Of a stretch of DNA of 8,590 bases, positions 1 to 7,692 are shown piece by piece. The DNA is from an uncultured Methylophilus sp. Lineage in GTDB: Bacteria; Pseudomonadota; Gammaproteobacteria; Burkholderiales; Methylophilaceae. Location of the stretch: contig CAKZJM010000307.1 of assembly GCA_936943315.1 (NCBI GenBank), positions 1 through 8,590 on the forward strand. Reading direction: 5' to 3'. Numbering within the stretch: position 1 is the stretch's first letter; each line of letters begins with the position of its first letter. The translations under genes were made by a program, and so were the position numbers. Under the pieces are notes generated by a model, which was not told the origin of the DNA, searched no databases, and saw only the letters and a program-made list of their open reading frames with translations.

Positions 1-734
1 AGTGACGCCAGTGATACATCACTCATGTGTACTTTGCGCTCGGTGACCTCGCCCAGTTTGTCGTAAATGACCACGCCATCGGTTTGCAAGGTAGCCACAT
101 CGCCATCTTCGAGATAGATCACCTTGCGGGTGGCTGACAATACGGCTGAAACATCAGAAGCCACAAAGTTTTCCTCGTCGCCCAGGCCAATCAGCAGTGG
201 GCAACCCAAACGCGCAACCACCAGTTGCGAAGGATTATCAAGGGCAATCACACTGATCGCATAAGCACCGGTCAACTCGGAAATCGCCTGCTGCACGGCT
301 TGCAATAACTGCCTGCTTTTCTGGTAATAGTAATGGACCAGGTGGGCAATCACCTCGGTATCTGTTTGTGAATAAAACGCGTAGCCAAGTGCTTTGAGGC
401 GATCACGTTGCTCGTCATGATTTTCGATAATGCCGTTATGTACTACGGCAATTTGGGCGTCATCCTGGCCAGGTGACACATGTGGATGGGCGTTTTGCTC
501 GGTCACCCCGCCATGCGTGGCCCAGCGCGTATGGCCAATGCCAATCTGGCTATGCAAACCCTGTGCTTTCAATTCCAGCTCAGACACACGGCCAACGGCA
601 CGCACACGCTCTATGCTTTGGTTAAGAATCGCAATGCCTGCCGAGTCATAGCCACGATATTCAAGCCGGCTTAAGCCTTCGATGAGTAAAGGAACGATAT
701 TTCTTTTTGCAACCGCACCTACAATGCCACACAT
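1..734 (-). CDS. glmS: Glutamine--fructose-6-phosphate aminotransferase (isomerising), N-terminal part; runs off the window
   Basis: GlmS converts fructose-6-phosphate and glutamine to glucosamine-6-phosphate, the first committed step to UDP-GlcNAc in the cytoplasm. I translated the minus strand from the ATG at 734 and found 244 uninterrupted codons to the window edge. These cover essentially the whole class II glutaminase domain; the two SIS (isomerase) domains lie outside. The start reads MCGIVGAV, so Met removal exposes the catalytic N-terminal Cys (C2). Further family motifs are LEYRGYDSAG (24-33), HTRWATHG (68-75), HNGIIEN (99-105) and TDTEVIAHL, matching the E. coli enzyme closely. The start is fixed by the required Met-Cys. 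It lies 4 bp after the glmU stop, so the two genes are almost certainly cotranscribed and perhaps translationally coupled. The nearest Shine-Dalgarno-like stretch, AAAAGGTGA (747-755), is inside the end of glmU at a long 12-nt spacing. The spacer has no room for a glmS ribozyme. Confidence 0.97.
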   Translation of the reverse strand, partial: MCGIVGAVAKRNIVPLLIEGLSRLEYRGYDSAGIAILNQSIERVRAVGRVSELELKAQGLHSQIGIGHTRWATHGGVTEQNAHPHVSPGQDDAQIAVVHNGIIENHDEQRDRLKALGYAFYSQTDTEVIAHLVHYYYQKSRQLLQAVQQAISELTGAYAISVIALDNPSQLVVARLGCPLLIGLGDEENFVASDVSAVLSATRKVIYLEDGDVATLQTDGVVIYDKLGEVTERKVHMSDVSLAS

Positions 735-738
735 ACGC

Positions 739-2109
739 TTATTTTTTCACCTTTTGTGGACGTTTCCATCCTTGAATTGAACGTTGCTCGCGTGCACGAC
801 ACAAGGTCAGCGTGTCCGCAGGCACATCTTTAGTAATTGTTGAACCGGCGGCTATCGTCGCGCCTTTACCTATGGTCACTGGCGCGACCAGCTGACTGTC
901 AGAGCCGACAAACACATCATCTTCAATCACGGTTTGATGCTTGTTCGCCCCGTCATAGTTGCAGGTAATGGTCCCCGCACCAATATTAACGTGAGCCCCT
1001 ACGCTCGCATCTCCGACATAACTCAAGTGATTGACCTTGCTACCGAGGCCTATTGTGGCATTTTTGATTTCTACAAAATTGCCGACATGAGTATCCGCGG
1101 CTAATTGTGTGCCCGGACGCAAGCGTGCAAACGGTCCAATTTTGCTACCTTGCCCCACTTTGGCATCGTCAATATGCGTAAAAGCGGAGAGGGTGGTGTC
1201 ACGGGAAATTAACGCATTTTTAATTACGCAGTTGGGGCCGATGCTGACGCCGTCTTCCAGCGTGACTTCACCTTCAAACACGCAATTCACATCAATCCTC
1301 ACATCGCGCCCGCAGGTTAACTTACCGCGGATATCAATGCGTTGTGCATCAATTAATGTCACCCCTTGAGCCATGAGTGCCGTTGCCTGGCGATATTGGA
1401 ATTCACGCTCAATCTGCTGTAAATCCAGCTTGGAATTAATGCCGGTGACTGACCAGGCATCGTGCACCACATGCGGCAAAACGGCACGACCTTCATTGAC
1501 CGACAAAGCAATAATATCGGTCAAATAATATTCCTGTTGCGCGTTCTGGTTACTAATATTCGCTAACCAATGTTTCAATGGCGCATTTGGCATGGCCATA
1601 ATGCCTGTGTTTACTTCCTGGATCAGGCGTTGAGCTTCACTGGCGTCCTTGTGTTCAACAATTTCTATCACCTGGTTTTGCGCATTACGCACAATGCGCC
1701 CATAGCCGGTCGGGTCCTCTTTGATGAATGTTTGCACCACAAGGTGAGCATGCGCCTGTGCAAGCATGTCACGGCAGGCATCAACATCCACCAGCGGGAC
1801 GTCTCCCAAGAGAATTAAGGTTTTTCCTTCGTCCGGCAAATAGGGCAGGGCTTGCTGTACTGCATGGCCTGTGCCAAGTTGTTCAGCCTGCAAGACCCAC
1901 TGTAAATCTTCGCCGTGCGTTTTTTGCTGGACTAACTCGCCACCAAAGCCATATACCACAATGATGTTTTTGGGTGACAACTCACGCGCGGCATCAATCA
2001 CATGATGCAGGATGGGCTTGCCGCCCACCGCATGTAACACCTTGGGTAAATCCGAACGCATGCGCGTTCCTTTACCAGCAGCAAGAATAACAATGTTCAA
2101 ATCACTCAT
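739..2109 (-). CDS. glmU: Bifunctional UDP-N-acetylglucosamine pyrophosphorylase / glucosamine-1-phosphate N-acetyltransferase
   Basis: GlmU catalyses the last two steps to UDP-GlcNAc: acetyl-CoA-dependent acetylation of glucosamine-1-phosphate, then uridylyl transfer from UTP. The 456 residues equal the E. coli length. The N-terminal Rossmann-like uridyltransferase domain (about 1-227) shows LAAGKGTRM (9-17), the conserved Lys in PKVLH (K23), QAEQLGTGHA (74-83), the metal-binding Asp in GDVPL (D103) and N225 in GINSK. The C-terminal left-handed beta-helix (about 250-456) has hexapeptide repeats, RLRPGT (329-334), the likely catalytic His of the acetyltransferase in NHLSYVGDA (H361), NIGAGTITCNYDG (375-387) and a basic C-terminus. 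The ATG at 2109 gives the usual short lead into NIVILAAGKGTRM. It lacks a good Shine-Dalgarno sequence. It follows atpC by 63 bp across an intrinsic terminator, and is followed after 4 bp by glmS, its pathway partner. Confidence 0.98.
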   Translation of the reverse strand: MSDLNIVILAAGKGTRMRSDLPKVLHAVGGKPILHHVIDAARELSPKNIIVVYGFGGELVQQKTHGEDLQWVLQAEQLGTGHAVQQALPYLPDEGKTLILLGDVPLVDVDACRDMLAQAHAHLVVQTFIKEDPTGYGRIVRNAQNQVIEIVEHKDASEAQRLIQEVNTGIMAMPNAPLKHWLANISNQNAQQEYYLTDIIALSVNEGRAVLPHVVHDAWSVTGINSKLDLQQIEREFQYRQATALMAQGVTLIDAQRIDIRGKLTCGRDVRIDVNCVFEGEVTLEDGVSIGPNCVIKNALISRDTTLSAFTHIDDAKVGQGSKIGPFARLRPGTQLAADTHVGNFVEIKNATIGLGSKVNHLSYVGDASVGAHVNIGAGTITCNYDGANKHQTVIEDDVFVGSDSQLVAPVTIGKGATIAAGSTITKDVPADTLTLCRAREQRSIQGWKRPQKVKK

Positions 2110-2132
2110 GGCGCTTATTTTATCTCAGAAAC

Positions 2133-2158
2133 AAAAAAGGCGGCTTGAAAGCCGCCTT
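2133..2158 (-). terminator. Intrinsic terminator of the atp operon, downstream of atpC
   Basis: In transcript sense, AAGGCGGC (2158-2151) pairs perfectly with GCCGCCTT (2144-2137) across a 6-nt loop TTTCAA, and the 3' arm runs into a tract of six U (2138-2133, partly shared with the stem). The stem is GC-rich and starts 14 nt after the atpC stop. This is a textbook Rho-independent terminator for minus-strand transcription. On the plus strand the flanking T-run is interrupted, so it looks mainly one-directional. It separates the ATP synthase genes from glmU-glmS, which must therefore be served by read-through or by a promoter I could not identify. Confidence 0.88.
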
Positions 2159-2172
2159 GTTTTGTCACTTGT

Positions 2173-2598
2173 CTAGTGGACAGATTTACGCAATTTTTGG
2201 ATTGCCTGTATTTGTGCCACCGCTTCAGCGAGTTCAGCTTGTGCTGCTGCGTAGTCAATTTCAGCAGAACGGTTTCTTAAAGCTTCTTCAGCCGCTTCTT
2301 TAGCTGCTATTGCTTTAGCTTCGTCCAGATCCTGACCGCGAATCGCAGTATCCGCCAGCACGGTAATCATGCCAGGTTGTACTTCCAGCATGCCGCCGGA
2401 AATATAAATCACTGTTTCATCTTTTTCGGCAGTTTGCTTGATACGCAAGGCACCTGGCTTGATCGTGGTAATCATTGGCGCGTGGTTAGGGTAAATACCC
2501 ACTTCACCACCACCTGCCGGTGCGACAACGAATTCAGCTTCCCCAGAGAAGATGGATTCTTCGGCACTGACCACATCAATATGCACTGTATTTGCCAT
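2173..2598 (-). CDS. atpC: F1Fo ATP synthase subunit epsilon
   Basis: Epsilon sits on the central stalk beside gamma, contacts the c ring, and through its C-terminal helices can inhibit ATP hydrolysis. The protein is 141 residues, against 139 in E. coli. The N-terminal beta-sandwich (about 1-86) contains the family pattern around APAGGGEVGIYPNHAP (26-41) and the SGGMLEVQPG segment (67-76). Residues about 90-138 are Ala/Glu-rich and form the predicted helical hairpin. The ATG at 2598 gives the usual short start MANTVHIDVVSAE; a moderate purine-rich SD (AAGAGAA) lies just upstream. It is the last gene of the atp operon. A 77-bp gap containing a perfect inverted repeat separates it from atpD, and an intrinsic terminator follows it. 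Confidence 0.98.
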   Translation of the reverse strand: MANTVHIDVVSAEESIFSGEAEFVVAPAGGGEVGIYPNHAPMITTIKPGALRIKQTAEKDETVIYISGGMLEVQPGMITVLADTAIRGQDLDEAKAIAAKEAAEEALRNRSAEIDYAAAQAELAEAVAQIQAIQKLRKSVH

Positions 2599-2634
2599 AA
2601 TGTTCTCTTTTCTATATCACTGAGCGTGGGTTAA

Positions 2635-2663
2635 ACAAGCAACCACTTGTCGTAGTTGCTTGT
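2635..2663 (-). promoter_or_regulatory. Hairpin in the atpD-atpC spacer
   Basis: A perfect 9-bp inverted repeat lies in the 77-bp gap between atpD and atpC: ACAAGCAAC (2635-2643) and GTTGCTTGT (2655-2663), with an 11-nt loop in which two more base pairs can form after a mismatch. In transcript sense the stem is followed only by TTAA, so it lacks the U-tract of an efficient intrinsic terminator. It starts 12 nt after the atpD stop. A role as RNA processing or stability element, or as a weak attenuator lowering epsilon relative to beta, is inference from position; the inverted repeat itself is directly visible. Confidence 0.55.
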
Positions 2664-2675
2664 ATTCACAACGCA

Positions 2676-4112
2676 TTAGTTCAGTGTTTTAGCTTTTTCA
2701 ACAGCTTCTTCGATCGCACCTACCATGTAGAACGCTTGTTCTGGCAGATGATCGTACTCACCATTCACAATGGCTTTAAAGCCTTTGATGGTTTCTTTCA
2801 GTGGTACGTATTTACCTGGCGCACCGGTAAACACTTCAGCCACGTGGAAAGGTTGAGACAAGAAACGCTGAATTTTACGTGCACGGCCAACGACCAGTTT
2901 GTCTTCTGGTGACAGTTCGTCCATACCCAGAATCGCAATAATGTCGCGCAGCTCTTTGTAACGTTGCAGTGTTTGTTGAACTGAACGTGCTACAGAGTAG
3001 TGCTCTTCACCCACGATTTGTGGATCCAGCTGACGGGAGGTTGAATCCAGTGGGTCAACCGCTGGGTAGATACCCAAGGAAGCGATGTCACGTGACAACA
3101 CAACGGTAGAGTCCAAGTGCTGGAAAGTGGTGGCTGGGGATGGATCAGTCAAGTCATCCGCTGGCACGTAAACGGCCTGGATAGAAGTAATAGAGCCCAC
3201 TTTGGTAGAAGTAATACGCTCTTGCAGACGGCCCATTTCGTCAGCCAGGGTGGGTTGGTAACCCACGGCAGAAGGCATACGGCCCAGCAACGCAGATACT
3301 TCAGTACCGGCCAAGGTGTAACGGTAGATGTTGTCAACAAAGAACAACACGTCACGGCCTTCGTCACGGAATTTTTCCGCCATGGTCAAACCGGACAACG
3401 CAACGCGCAGACGGTTACCTGGAGGTTCGTTCATCTGGCCAAACACCATCGCTACTTTGGACTCTTTCATGTTGTCCAGCTTGATCACGCCAGCTTCTGC
3501 CATCTCGTGGTAGAAGTCGTTACCTTCACGGGTACGCTCACCCACACCAGCAAATACAGACAAGCCTGAGTGTTGCTTAGCAATGTTGTTAATCAGTTCC
3601 AGCATGTTAACGGTTTTACCTACACCCGCACCGCCGAACAGACCGACTTTACCACCCTTGGCGAATGGGCAAACCAGGTCAATCACCTTGATGCCTGTTT
3701 CCAACAGGTCAACTGAAGGAGACAGCTCTTCAAAGGCTGGCGCTTTCTGGTGGATAGAACGGAATTCTTGTGAATCGATAGGACCCACTTCATCAATTGG
3801 ACGACCCAATACGTCCATAATACGGCCCAGAGTACCTTCACCCACGGGTACAGAAATCGCTGCACCTGTGTTTTTGAATGCTGTACCACGCGCCAAACCG
3901 TCAGAGGAGCCCATGGCGATGGTACGTACCACGCCGTCACCCAGTTGTTGCTGCACTTCCAGTGTGAGACCGGTTTCTGCTTTTGAATTTTTGTCGTCAA
4001 TAATCAATGCATCGAATACTTTAGGCATTTGATCACGTGGAAACTCCACGTCGACCACAGCGCCAATACACTGCACTACTTTACCTGTTACTGCTTGATT
4101 TGCCTTTGCCAT
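2676..4112 (-). CDS. atpD: F1Fo ATP synthase subunit beta (catalytic)
   Basis: Beta carries the three catalytic sites of the alpha3beta3 head and makes ATP from ADP and phosphate. The 478 residues comprise an N-terminal beta-barrel (about 1-85), a RecA-like nucleotide-binding domain and a C-terminal helical domain. Visible motifs are the P-loop GGAGVGKT (160-167, catalytic K166), GERTREGNDF with the catalytic Glu (E192), the Walker B strand ending FFVDN (257-261), the highly conserved GRMPSAVGYQPTLADEMG (277-294), and the gamma-contacting acidic loop DELSPED (398-404), a variant of the E. coli DELSEED. The ATG at 4112 is preceded by AGGAAAAG, a good SD. It lies between atpG (68 bp upstream) and atpC (77 bp downstream). 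No residue of the active site is missing. Confidence 0.99.
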   Translation of the reverse strand: MAKANQAVTGKVVQCIGAVVDVEFPRDQMPKVFDALIIDDKNSKAETGLTLEVQQQLGDGVVRTIAMGSSDGLARGTAFKNTGAAISVPVGEGTLGRIMDVLGRPIDEVGPIDSQEFRSIHQKAPAFEELSPSVDLLETGIKVIDLVCPFAKGGKVGLFGGAGVGKTVNMLELINNIAKQHSGLSVFAGVGERTREGNDFYHEMAEAGVIKLDNMKESKVAMVFGQMNEPPGNRLRVALSGLTMAEKFRDEGRDVLFFVDNIYRYTLAGTEVSALLGRMPSAVGYQPTLADEMGRLQERITSTKVGSITSIQAVYVPADDLTDPSPATTFQHLDSTVVLSRDIASLGIYPAVDPLDSTSRQLDPQIVGEEHYSVARSVQQTLQRYKELRDIIAILGMDELSPEDKLVVGRARKIQRFLSQPFHVAEVFTGAPGKYVPLKETIKGFKAIVNGEYDHLPEQAFYMVGAIEEAVEKAKTLN

Positions 4113-4180
4113 TTTCTTTTCCTAACTGTATGAGTCAGATCTAATTGAATTCTTTCACTTGCCACTTAAAAACATGTGCT

Positions 4181-5050
4181 TTAGGACGAAACTGCTGCTG
4201 CACCGCCGACGATTTCTGAAATCTCTTTGGTAATCGCAGCCTGACGGGCCTTGTTGTAAACCAGTTTCAGTTCGCCAATCACGCTCTTCGCGTTGTCAGA
4301 CGCAGATTTCATCGCCACCATACGTGCAGATTGCTCTGACGCCATGTTTTCAGCCACTGCGTTGTAAATCAGTGACTCGATGTAACGCACCATCAATTCA
4401 TCCACAACCGGTTTGGCTTCTGGCTCATAGATGTAATCCCAGTGGCCGGTCGGGCTGCCCAGTTGCTCACCTGACAAAGGCAGCAGTTGCTGCATGGTCG
4501 GCTCTTGCTTCATGGTGTTGATGAATTTGGTATAGCAGATGTAAAGCTGATCAATTTCACCGGCAATGTAAGCATCCAGCATCACTTTGATGCTACCAAT
4601 CAGTTTTTCCAGATGCGGAGTATCGCCCAAACCAGTGATATGTGATTTCACCTGTGCGCCGATACGGCTCATAAAGCCATAACCCTTGTTGCCAATTGCG
4701 CTCACGCTAATGCCTTTGCCTTCAGCTTCCCAGGTTTTCATCTGGTTAACTGACATACGCAATACGTTGGTGTTCAAACCACCGCACAGACCTTTGTCTG
4801 AACTGACCACAATCAGGCCCACATTTTTTACCACATCGCGTTTAATCAAAAACGGATGACGATACTCTGATTGTGCAAAGGAGAGGTGAGCCGCCACGTT
4901 ACGGATTTTATCCGCATAAGGGCGGGAAGCACGCATTCTGTCCTGCGCTTTACGCATTTTAGAAGCAGCCACCATCTCCATCGCCTTGGTGATCTTGCGT
5001 GTATTTTCTACACTCTTGATCTTGGTTCTAATCTCTTTACTACCTGCCAT
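4181..5050 (-). CDS. atpG: F1Fo ATP synthase subunit gamma
   Basis: Gamma is the rotating central shaft that couples the c ring to conformational changes in alpha3beta3. The 289 residues (287 in E. coli) begin with the typical coiled-coil helix, SKEIRTKIKSVENTRKITKAM (about 4-24), continue through the Rossmann-like middle with SSDKGLCGGLN (83-93), and end with the second long helix and the family signature ITKEISEIVGGAAA (273-286). The ATG at 5050 has an AGGAACC SD about 7 nt upstream and yields the expected MAGSKEIR start. It follows atpA by 29 bp and precedes atpD by 68 bp; I saw no convincing hairpin in that second gap. Confidence 0.98.
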   Translation of the reverse strand: MAGSKEIRTKIKSVENTRKITKAMEMVAASKMRKAQDRMRASRPYADKIRNVAAHLSFAQSEYRHPFLIKRDVVKNVGLIVVSSDKGLCGGLNTNVLRMSVNQMKTWEAEGKGISVSAIGNKGYGFMSRIGAQVKSHITGLGDTPHLEKLIGSIKVMLDAYIAGEIDQLYICYTKFINTMKQEPTMQQLLPLSGEQLGSPTGHWDYIYEPEAKPVVDELMVRYIESLIYNAVAENMASEQSARMVAMKSASDNAKSVIGELKLVYNKARQAAITKEISEIVGGAAAVSS

Positions 5051-5079
5051 ATTAGGTTCCTAAGTCGAAGTGTCAGAGA

Positions 5080-6621
5080 TTAATAAGCGTTGGTAGCTTT
5101 GAAGTCTTGAATCGCCGCTTCCAGTGCTTTCTCGTTGTCGCCACTCAGATCTTTGCTGGATTCGATCGCGTCAACGATGTTCTTGTACTTGGAGCTCAAG
5201 AAGCCGTGCAATGCGTTTTCAAAAGCCAGTACCTTGTTGGTTGGCACATCATCAAAGTAACCTTTGTTCGCTGCAAACAGGCTGATACCCATGTTGGCAA
5301 CGCTCAATGGCGCGTATTGAGCCTGTTTCATCAACTCAGTAAACATGCGGCCACGGTCCAGCTGTTTACGGGTTGCTTCGTCGAGGTCAGAAGCAAACTG
5401 CGCAAACGCAGCCAGTTCACGATACTGTGCCAACGCAAGACGCACACCGCCACCCAGTTTTTTAATAACTTTAGTTTGCGCTGCACCACCCACGCGCGAC
5501 ACAGAAATACCCGCGTTGATCGCAGGACGGATACCGGCGTTGAACAGGTCACTTTCCAGGAAGATCTGACCGTCAGTAATGGAAATTACGTTGGTTGGAA
5601 CGAACGCTGAAACGTCACCAGCCTGGGTTTCAATCACTGGCAATGCCGTCAATGAACCAGTTTTGCCTTTGACTTTACCGTCAGTGAATTTCTCAACATA
5701 CTCTTCGTTCACGCGAGCAGCACGCTCAAGCAGACGTGAGTGGATGTAGAACACGTCACCTGGATAAGCTTCACGGCCTGGTGGGCGACGCAGCAACAGG
5801 GAGATTTGACGGTAAGCAACCGCTTGTTTGGACAAGTCATCGTAAACGATCAACGCATCTTCACCGCGGTCACGGAAGTATTCACCCATGGTGCAACCTG
5901 CGTAAGGCGCCAGGAATTGCAGCGCAGCAGAGTCCGAAGCAGAAGCAGCAACGATGATGGTGTAAGCCATCGCGCCATGCTCTTCCAGTTTACGAACCAC
6001 GTTGGCAATGGTAGAAGCTTTCTGGCCAATCGCAACGTAGATACAGGTCATGTTCTGACCTTTTTGGTTGATGATCGCATCAACAGCTACGGCTGTTTTA
6101 CCTGTCTGACGGTCACCAATGATCAACTCACGCTGACCACGACCTACCGGTACCATGGAGTCAATAGACTTCAAACCGGTTTGTACTGGCTGTGACACAG
6201 ATTGACGTGCAATCACGCCTGGCGCGATTTTTTCAATTTTGTCTGTCAGTTTGGTTTTGATTGGGCCTTTACCATCAATTGGCTGACCCAAGGCGTTTAC
6301 CACGCGGCCAATCAGCTCAGGGCCGACGGGCACTTCCAGGATACGGCCGGTACACTTACAAGTGTCACCTTCGGTAATATGTTCATACTCACCCAGTACC
6401 ACGGCACCGACGGAATCACGCTCCAGGTTCAATGCCAAACCGAATGTATTGCCTGGAAACTCGATCATCTCGCCAGCCATGACATTAGACAGGCCGTGAA
6501 TACGCACAATGCCGTCTGTCACAGAAATCACGGTACCTTGGGTACGTGCTTCCGCAGCGGTAGAGAAGTTTTCCAAACGGCTCTTGATGAGCTCGCTAAT
6601 CTCTGATGTTGATAACTGCAT
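5080..6621 (-). CDS. atpA: F1Fo ATP synthase subunit alpha
   Basis: Alpha forms the non-catalytic nucleotide sites of the F1 head and contributes the arginine finger to each catalytic site on beta. The protein has 513 residues, the same as E. coli. The N-terminal helix (1-20) would bind delta. The beta-barrel is followed by the P-loop GDRQTGKT (169-176), IYVAIGQKAS (194-203), DALIVYDDLSKQA (255-267) and the ATP synthase alpha/beta signature region around PAINAGISVSRVGGAAQ (366-382), in which R376 is the arginine finger. The ATG at 6621 is preceded by TTAGGAG (6628-6634) at 6-nt spacing, the clearest SD in the window, in keeping with the need for three copies per enzyme. It lies 17 bp after atpH. 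Confidence 0.99.
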   Translation of the reverse strand: MQLSTSEISELIKSRLENFSTAAEARTQGTVISVTDGIVRIHGLSNVMAGEMIEFPGNTFGLALNLERDSVGAVVLGEYEHITEGDTCKCTGRILEVPVGPELIGRVVNALGQPIDGKGPIKTKLTDKIEKIAPGVIARQSVSQPVQTGLKSIDSMVPVGRGQRELIIGDRQTGKTAVAVDAIINQKGQNMTCIYVAIGQKASTIANVVRKLEEHGAMAYTIIVAASASDSAALQFLAPYAGCTMGEYFRDRGEDALIVYDDLSKQAVAYRQISLLLRRPPGREAYPGDVFYIHSRLLERAARVNEEYVEKFTDGKVKGKTGSLTALPVIETQAGDVSAFVPTNVISITDGQIFLESDLFNAGIRPAINAGISVSRVGGAAQTKVIKKLGGGVRLALAQYRELAAFAQFASDLDEATRKQLDRGRMFTELMKQAQYAPLSVANMGISLFAANKGYFDDVPTNKVLAFENALHGFLSSKYKNIVDAIESSKDLSGDNEKALEAAIQDFKATNAY

Positions 6622-6638
6622 TTAATTCTCCTAATGCC

Positions 6639-7175
6639 TTATGCTGTGAGCGTATAGGCTAAATTTTGTAACTGACCTTGGACAGACGCGTCGATGACAG
6701 TGTCGCCAACAATAATTTTGATGCCGCCAATGATTTCCGGATCAACGGAAACGCTTGCTTCAATTTTCTTGCCGAACTTGGCTTCAAGACGCTTTACCAA
6801 ATCTTTGGATTGCGTCGCTGTCAGTTTGGCAGCGGCAATGATTTGCGCGTCCAGGGTGCCTTCATCTTGCGCTTTTAAAGCCTCAAAAGCTTCAGCAATG
6901 GCAGGCAATAAGGATAAACGGCCATATTCAACCAAGGTCTTGATCAAATTTTGACCATGCTCGTTAAGATTGTCGCCACAGACTTTCAGAAATGCTGCTT
7001 CGATATCGGCGGCATTCAGTTTGGGGTTGTCAATCAGGGTTTTCATTTGGTCATTGGCAGCAATCGCAGCGGCCAATGCCAACATTTCAGACCATTTTGC
7101 CAATGCCTTTTTCTCTTTGCCCAGTTTGTAGGCAGCGACGGCATAAGGCCTTGCAATGGTTGAGAGTTCAGCCAT
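6639..7175 (-). CDS. atpH: F1Fo ATP synthase subunit delta (OSCP-like)
   Basis: Delta sits on top of the F1 head and joins it to the b-subunit stator. The 178 residues (177 in E. coli) show the usual two parts. The N-terminal helical bundle starts AELSTIARPYAVAAYKLG and includes LVEYGRLSLLPAIAEAF (81-97). The C-terminal region contains the family signature around DPEIIGGIKIIVGDTVIDASV (145-165), followed by GQLQNLA (167-173). The start at 7175 is supported by an AAAGGGA SD about 7 nt upstream and by the typical N-terminus. It has 17-bp gaps on both sides, to atpF and atpA, indicating one transcript. Confidence 0.97.
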   Translation of the reverse strand: MAELSTIARPYAVAAYKLGKEKKALAKWSEMLALAAAIAANDQMKTLIDNPKLNAADIEAAFLKVCGDNLNEHGQNLIKTLVEYGRLSLLPAIAEAFEALKAQDEGTLDAQIIAAAKLTATQSKDLVKRLEAKFGKKIEASVSVDPEIIGGIKIIVGDTVIDASVQGQLQNLAYTLTA

Positions 7176-7192
7176 GTTTTATCCCTTTTACC

Positions 7193-7663
7193 TTAAAGTT
7201 CCGCAGCGAGTTTAGCCAACATTTCGCTGTGTGCTTTAGCGTCAATCTCTTTACGCAGGATTTTTTCTGCACCAGCCACAGCCAGTGTGGAAACCTGTGC
7301 ACGCAAACCTTCTTTGGCACGGTTCACTTCCTGATCGATTTCAGCTTTGGCACCTGCAATAATGCGATCACCTTCAGCTTTGGCATTTACCTTGGCTTCA
7401 TCAATGATTTGAGCGGCGCGTTTTTCGGCTTGCCCAATAATCTCACTTGCCTTTTGTTTGGCCTCGTTCAGAGTGGTTTCAGATTTTTTAGCAGCCACTT
7501 CGAGGGCACTTTTGCCTTCTTGCGCAGCAGCCAAACCATCTGCGATTTCCTTTTGGCGTGTTTCAATCGCTTTTAACAGCGGCGGCCAAACGAATTTCAC
7601 CGTGAACCAGATCAACACTGCAAATGCGATAGCTTGCGCGATGAGTGTGAAATTAATATTCAT
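7193..7663 (-). CDS. atpF: F1Fo ATP synthase subunit b
   Basis: Subunit b is the dimeric peripheral stalk that holds the alpha3beta3 head still against rotor torque. The 156 residues equal the E. coli length. One N-terminal membrane segment (about 5-26, hydrophobic, with the characteristic VWPPLLKAIETRQKEIADGL following it) anchors the protein. The rest is a long, highly charged Ala-rich helix without prolines (about 30-156), as expected of the right-handed coiled coil. The ATG at 7663 has only a modest SD (GGATCC). The 78-bp gap back to atpE contains two hairpins, which suggests that b may be expressed at a lower level than the c subunit. Confidence 0.97.
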   Translation of the reverse strand: MNINFTLIAQAIAFAVLIWFTVKFVWPPLLKAIETRQKEIADGLAAAQEGKSALEVAAKKSETTLNEAKQKASEIIGQAEKRAAQIIDEAKVNAKAEGDRIIAGAKAEIDQEVNRAKEGLRAQVSTLAVAGAEKILRKEIDAKAHSEMLAKLAAEL

Positions 7664-7692
7664 TTTGGATCCATCATACTGATTGGTTGAAA

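Noticed and set aside
735..738. Possible glmS ribozyme or riboswitch upstream of glmS
   Set aside because: The glmU-glmS gap is 4 bp, and the upstream sequence is glmU coding sequence. The glmS ribozyme is a feature of Gram-positive leader regions.
3117..4032. Plus-strand open frames of about 150 codons each (3117-3569 and 3583-4032) opposite atpD
   Set aside because: They are antisense shadows of the highly conserved beta subunit, with low-complexity, implausible protein sequences and no convincing ribosome-binding sites.
4113..4180. Possible regulatory hairpin in the 68-bp atpG-atpD spacer
   Set aside because: I found only short palindromes (GAATTC, AGATCT, ACATGT) of the restriction-site kind and no stem longer than 6 bp with a usable loop.
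5740..6195. 151-codon plus-strand open frame opposite atpA
   Set aside because: It is antisense to the alpha-subunit P-loop region, which is under strong protein constraint, and shows no recognisable motif.
6992..7576. 194-codon open frame on the plus strand across the atpH/atpF boundary
   Set aside because: It is antisense to two intact conserved genes, has no domain I recognise, and its length is explained by codon bias of the Ala/Lys-rich genes beneath it.
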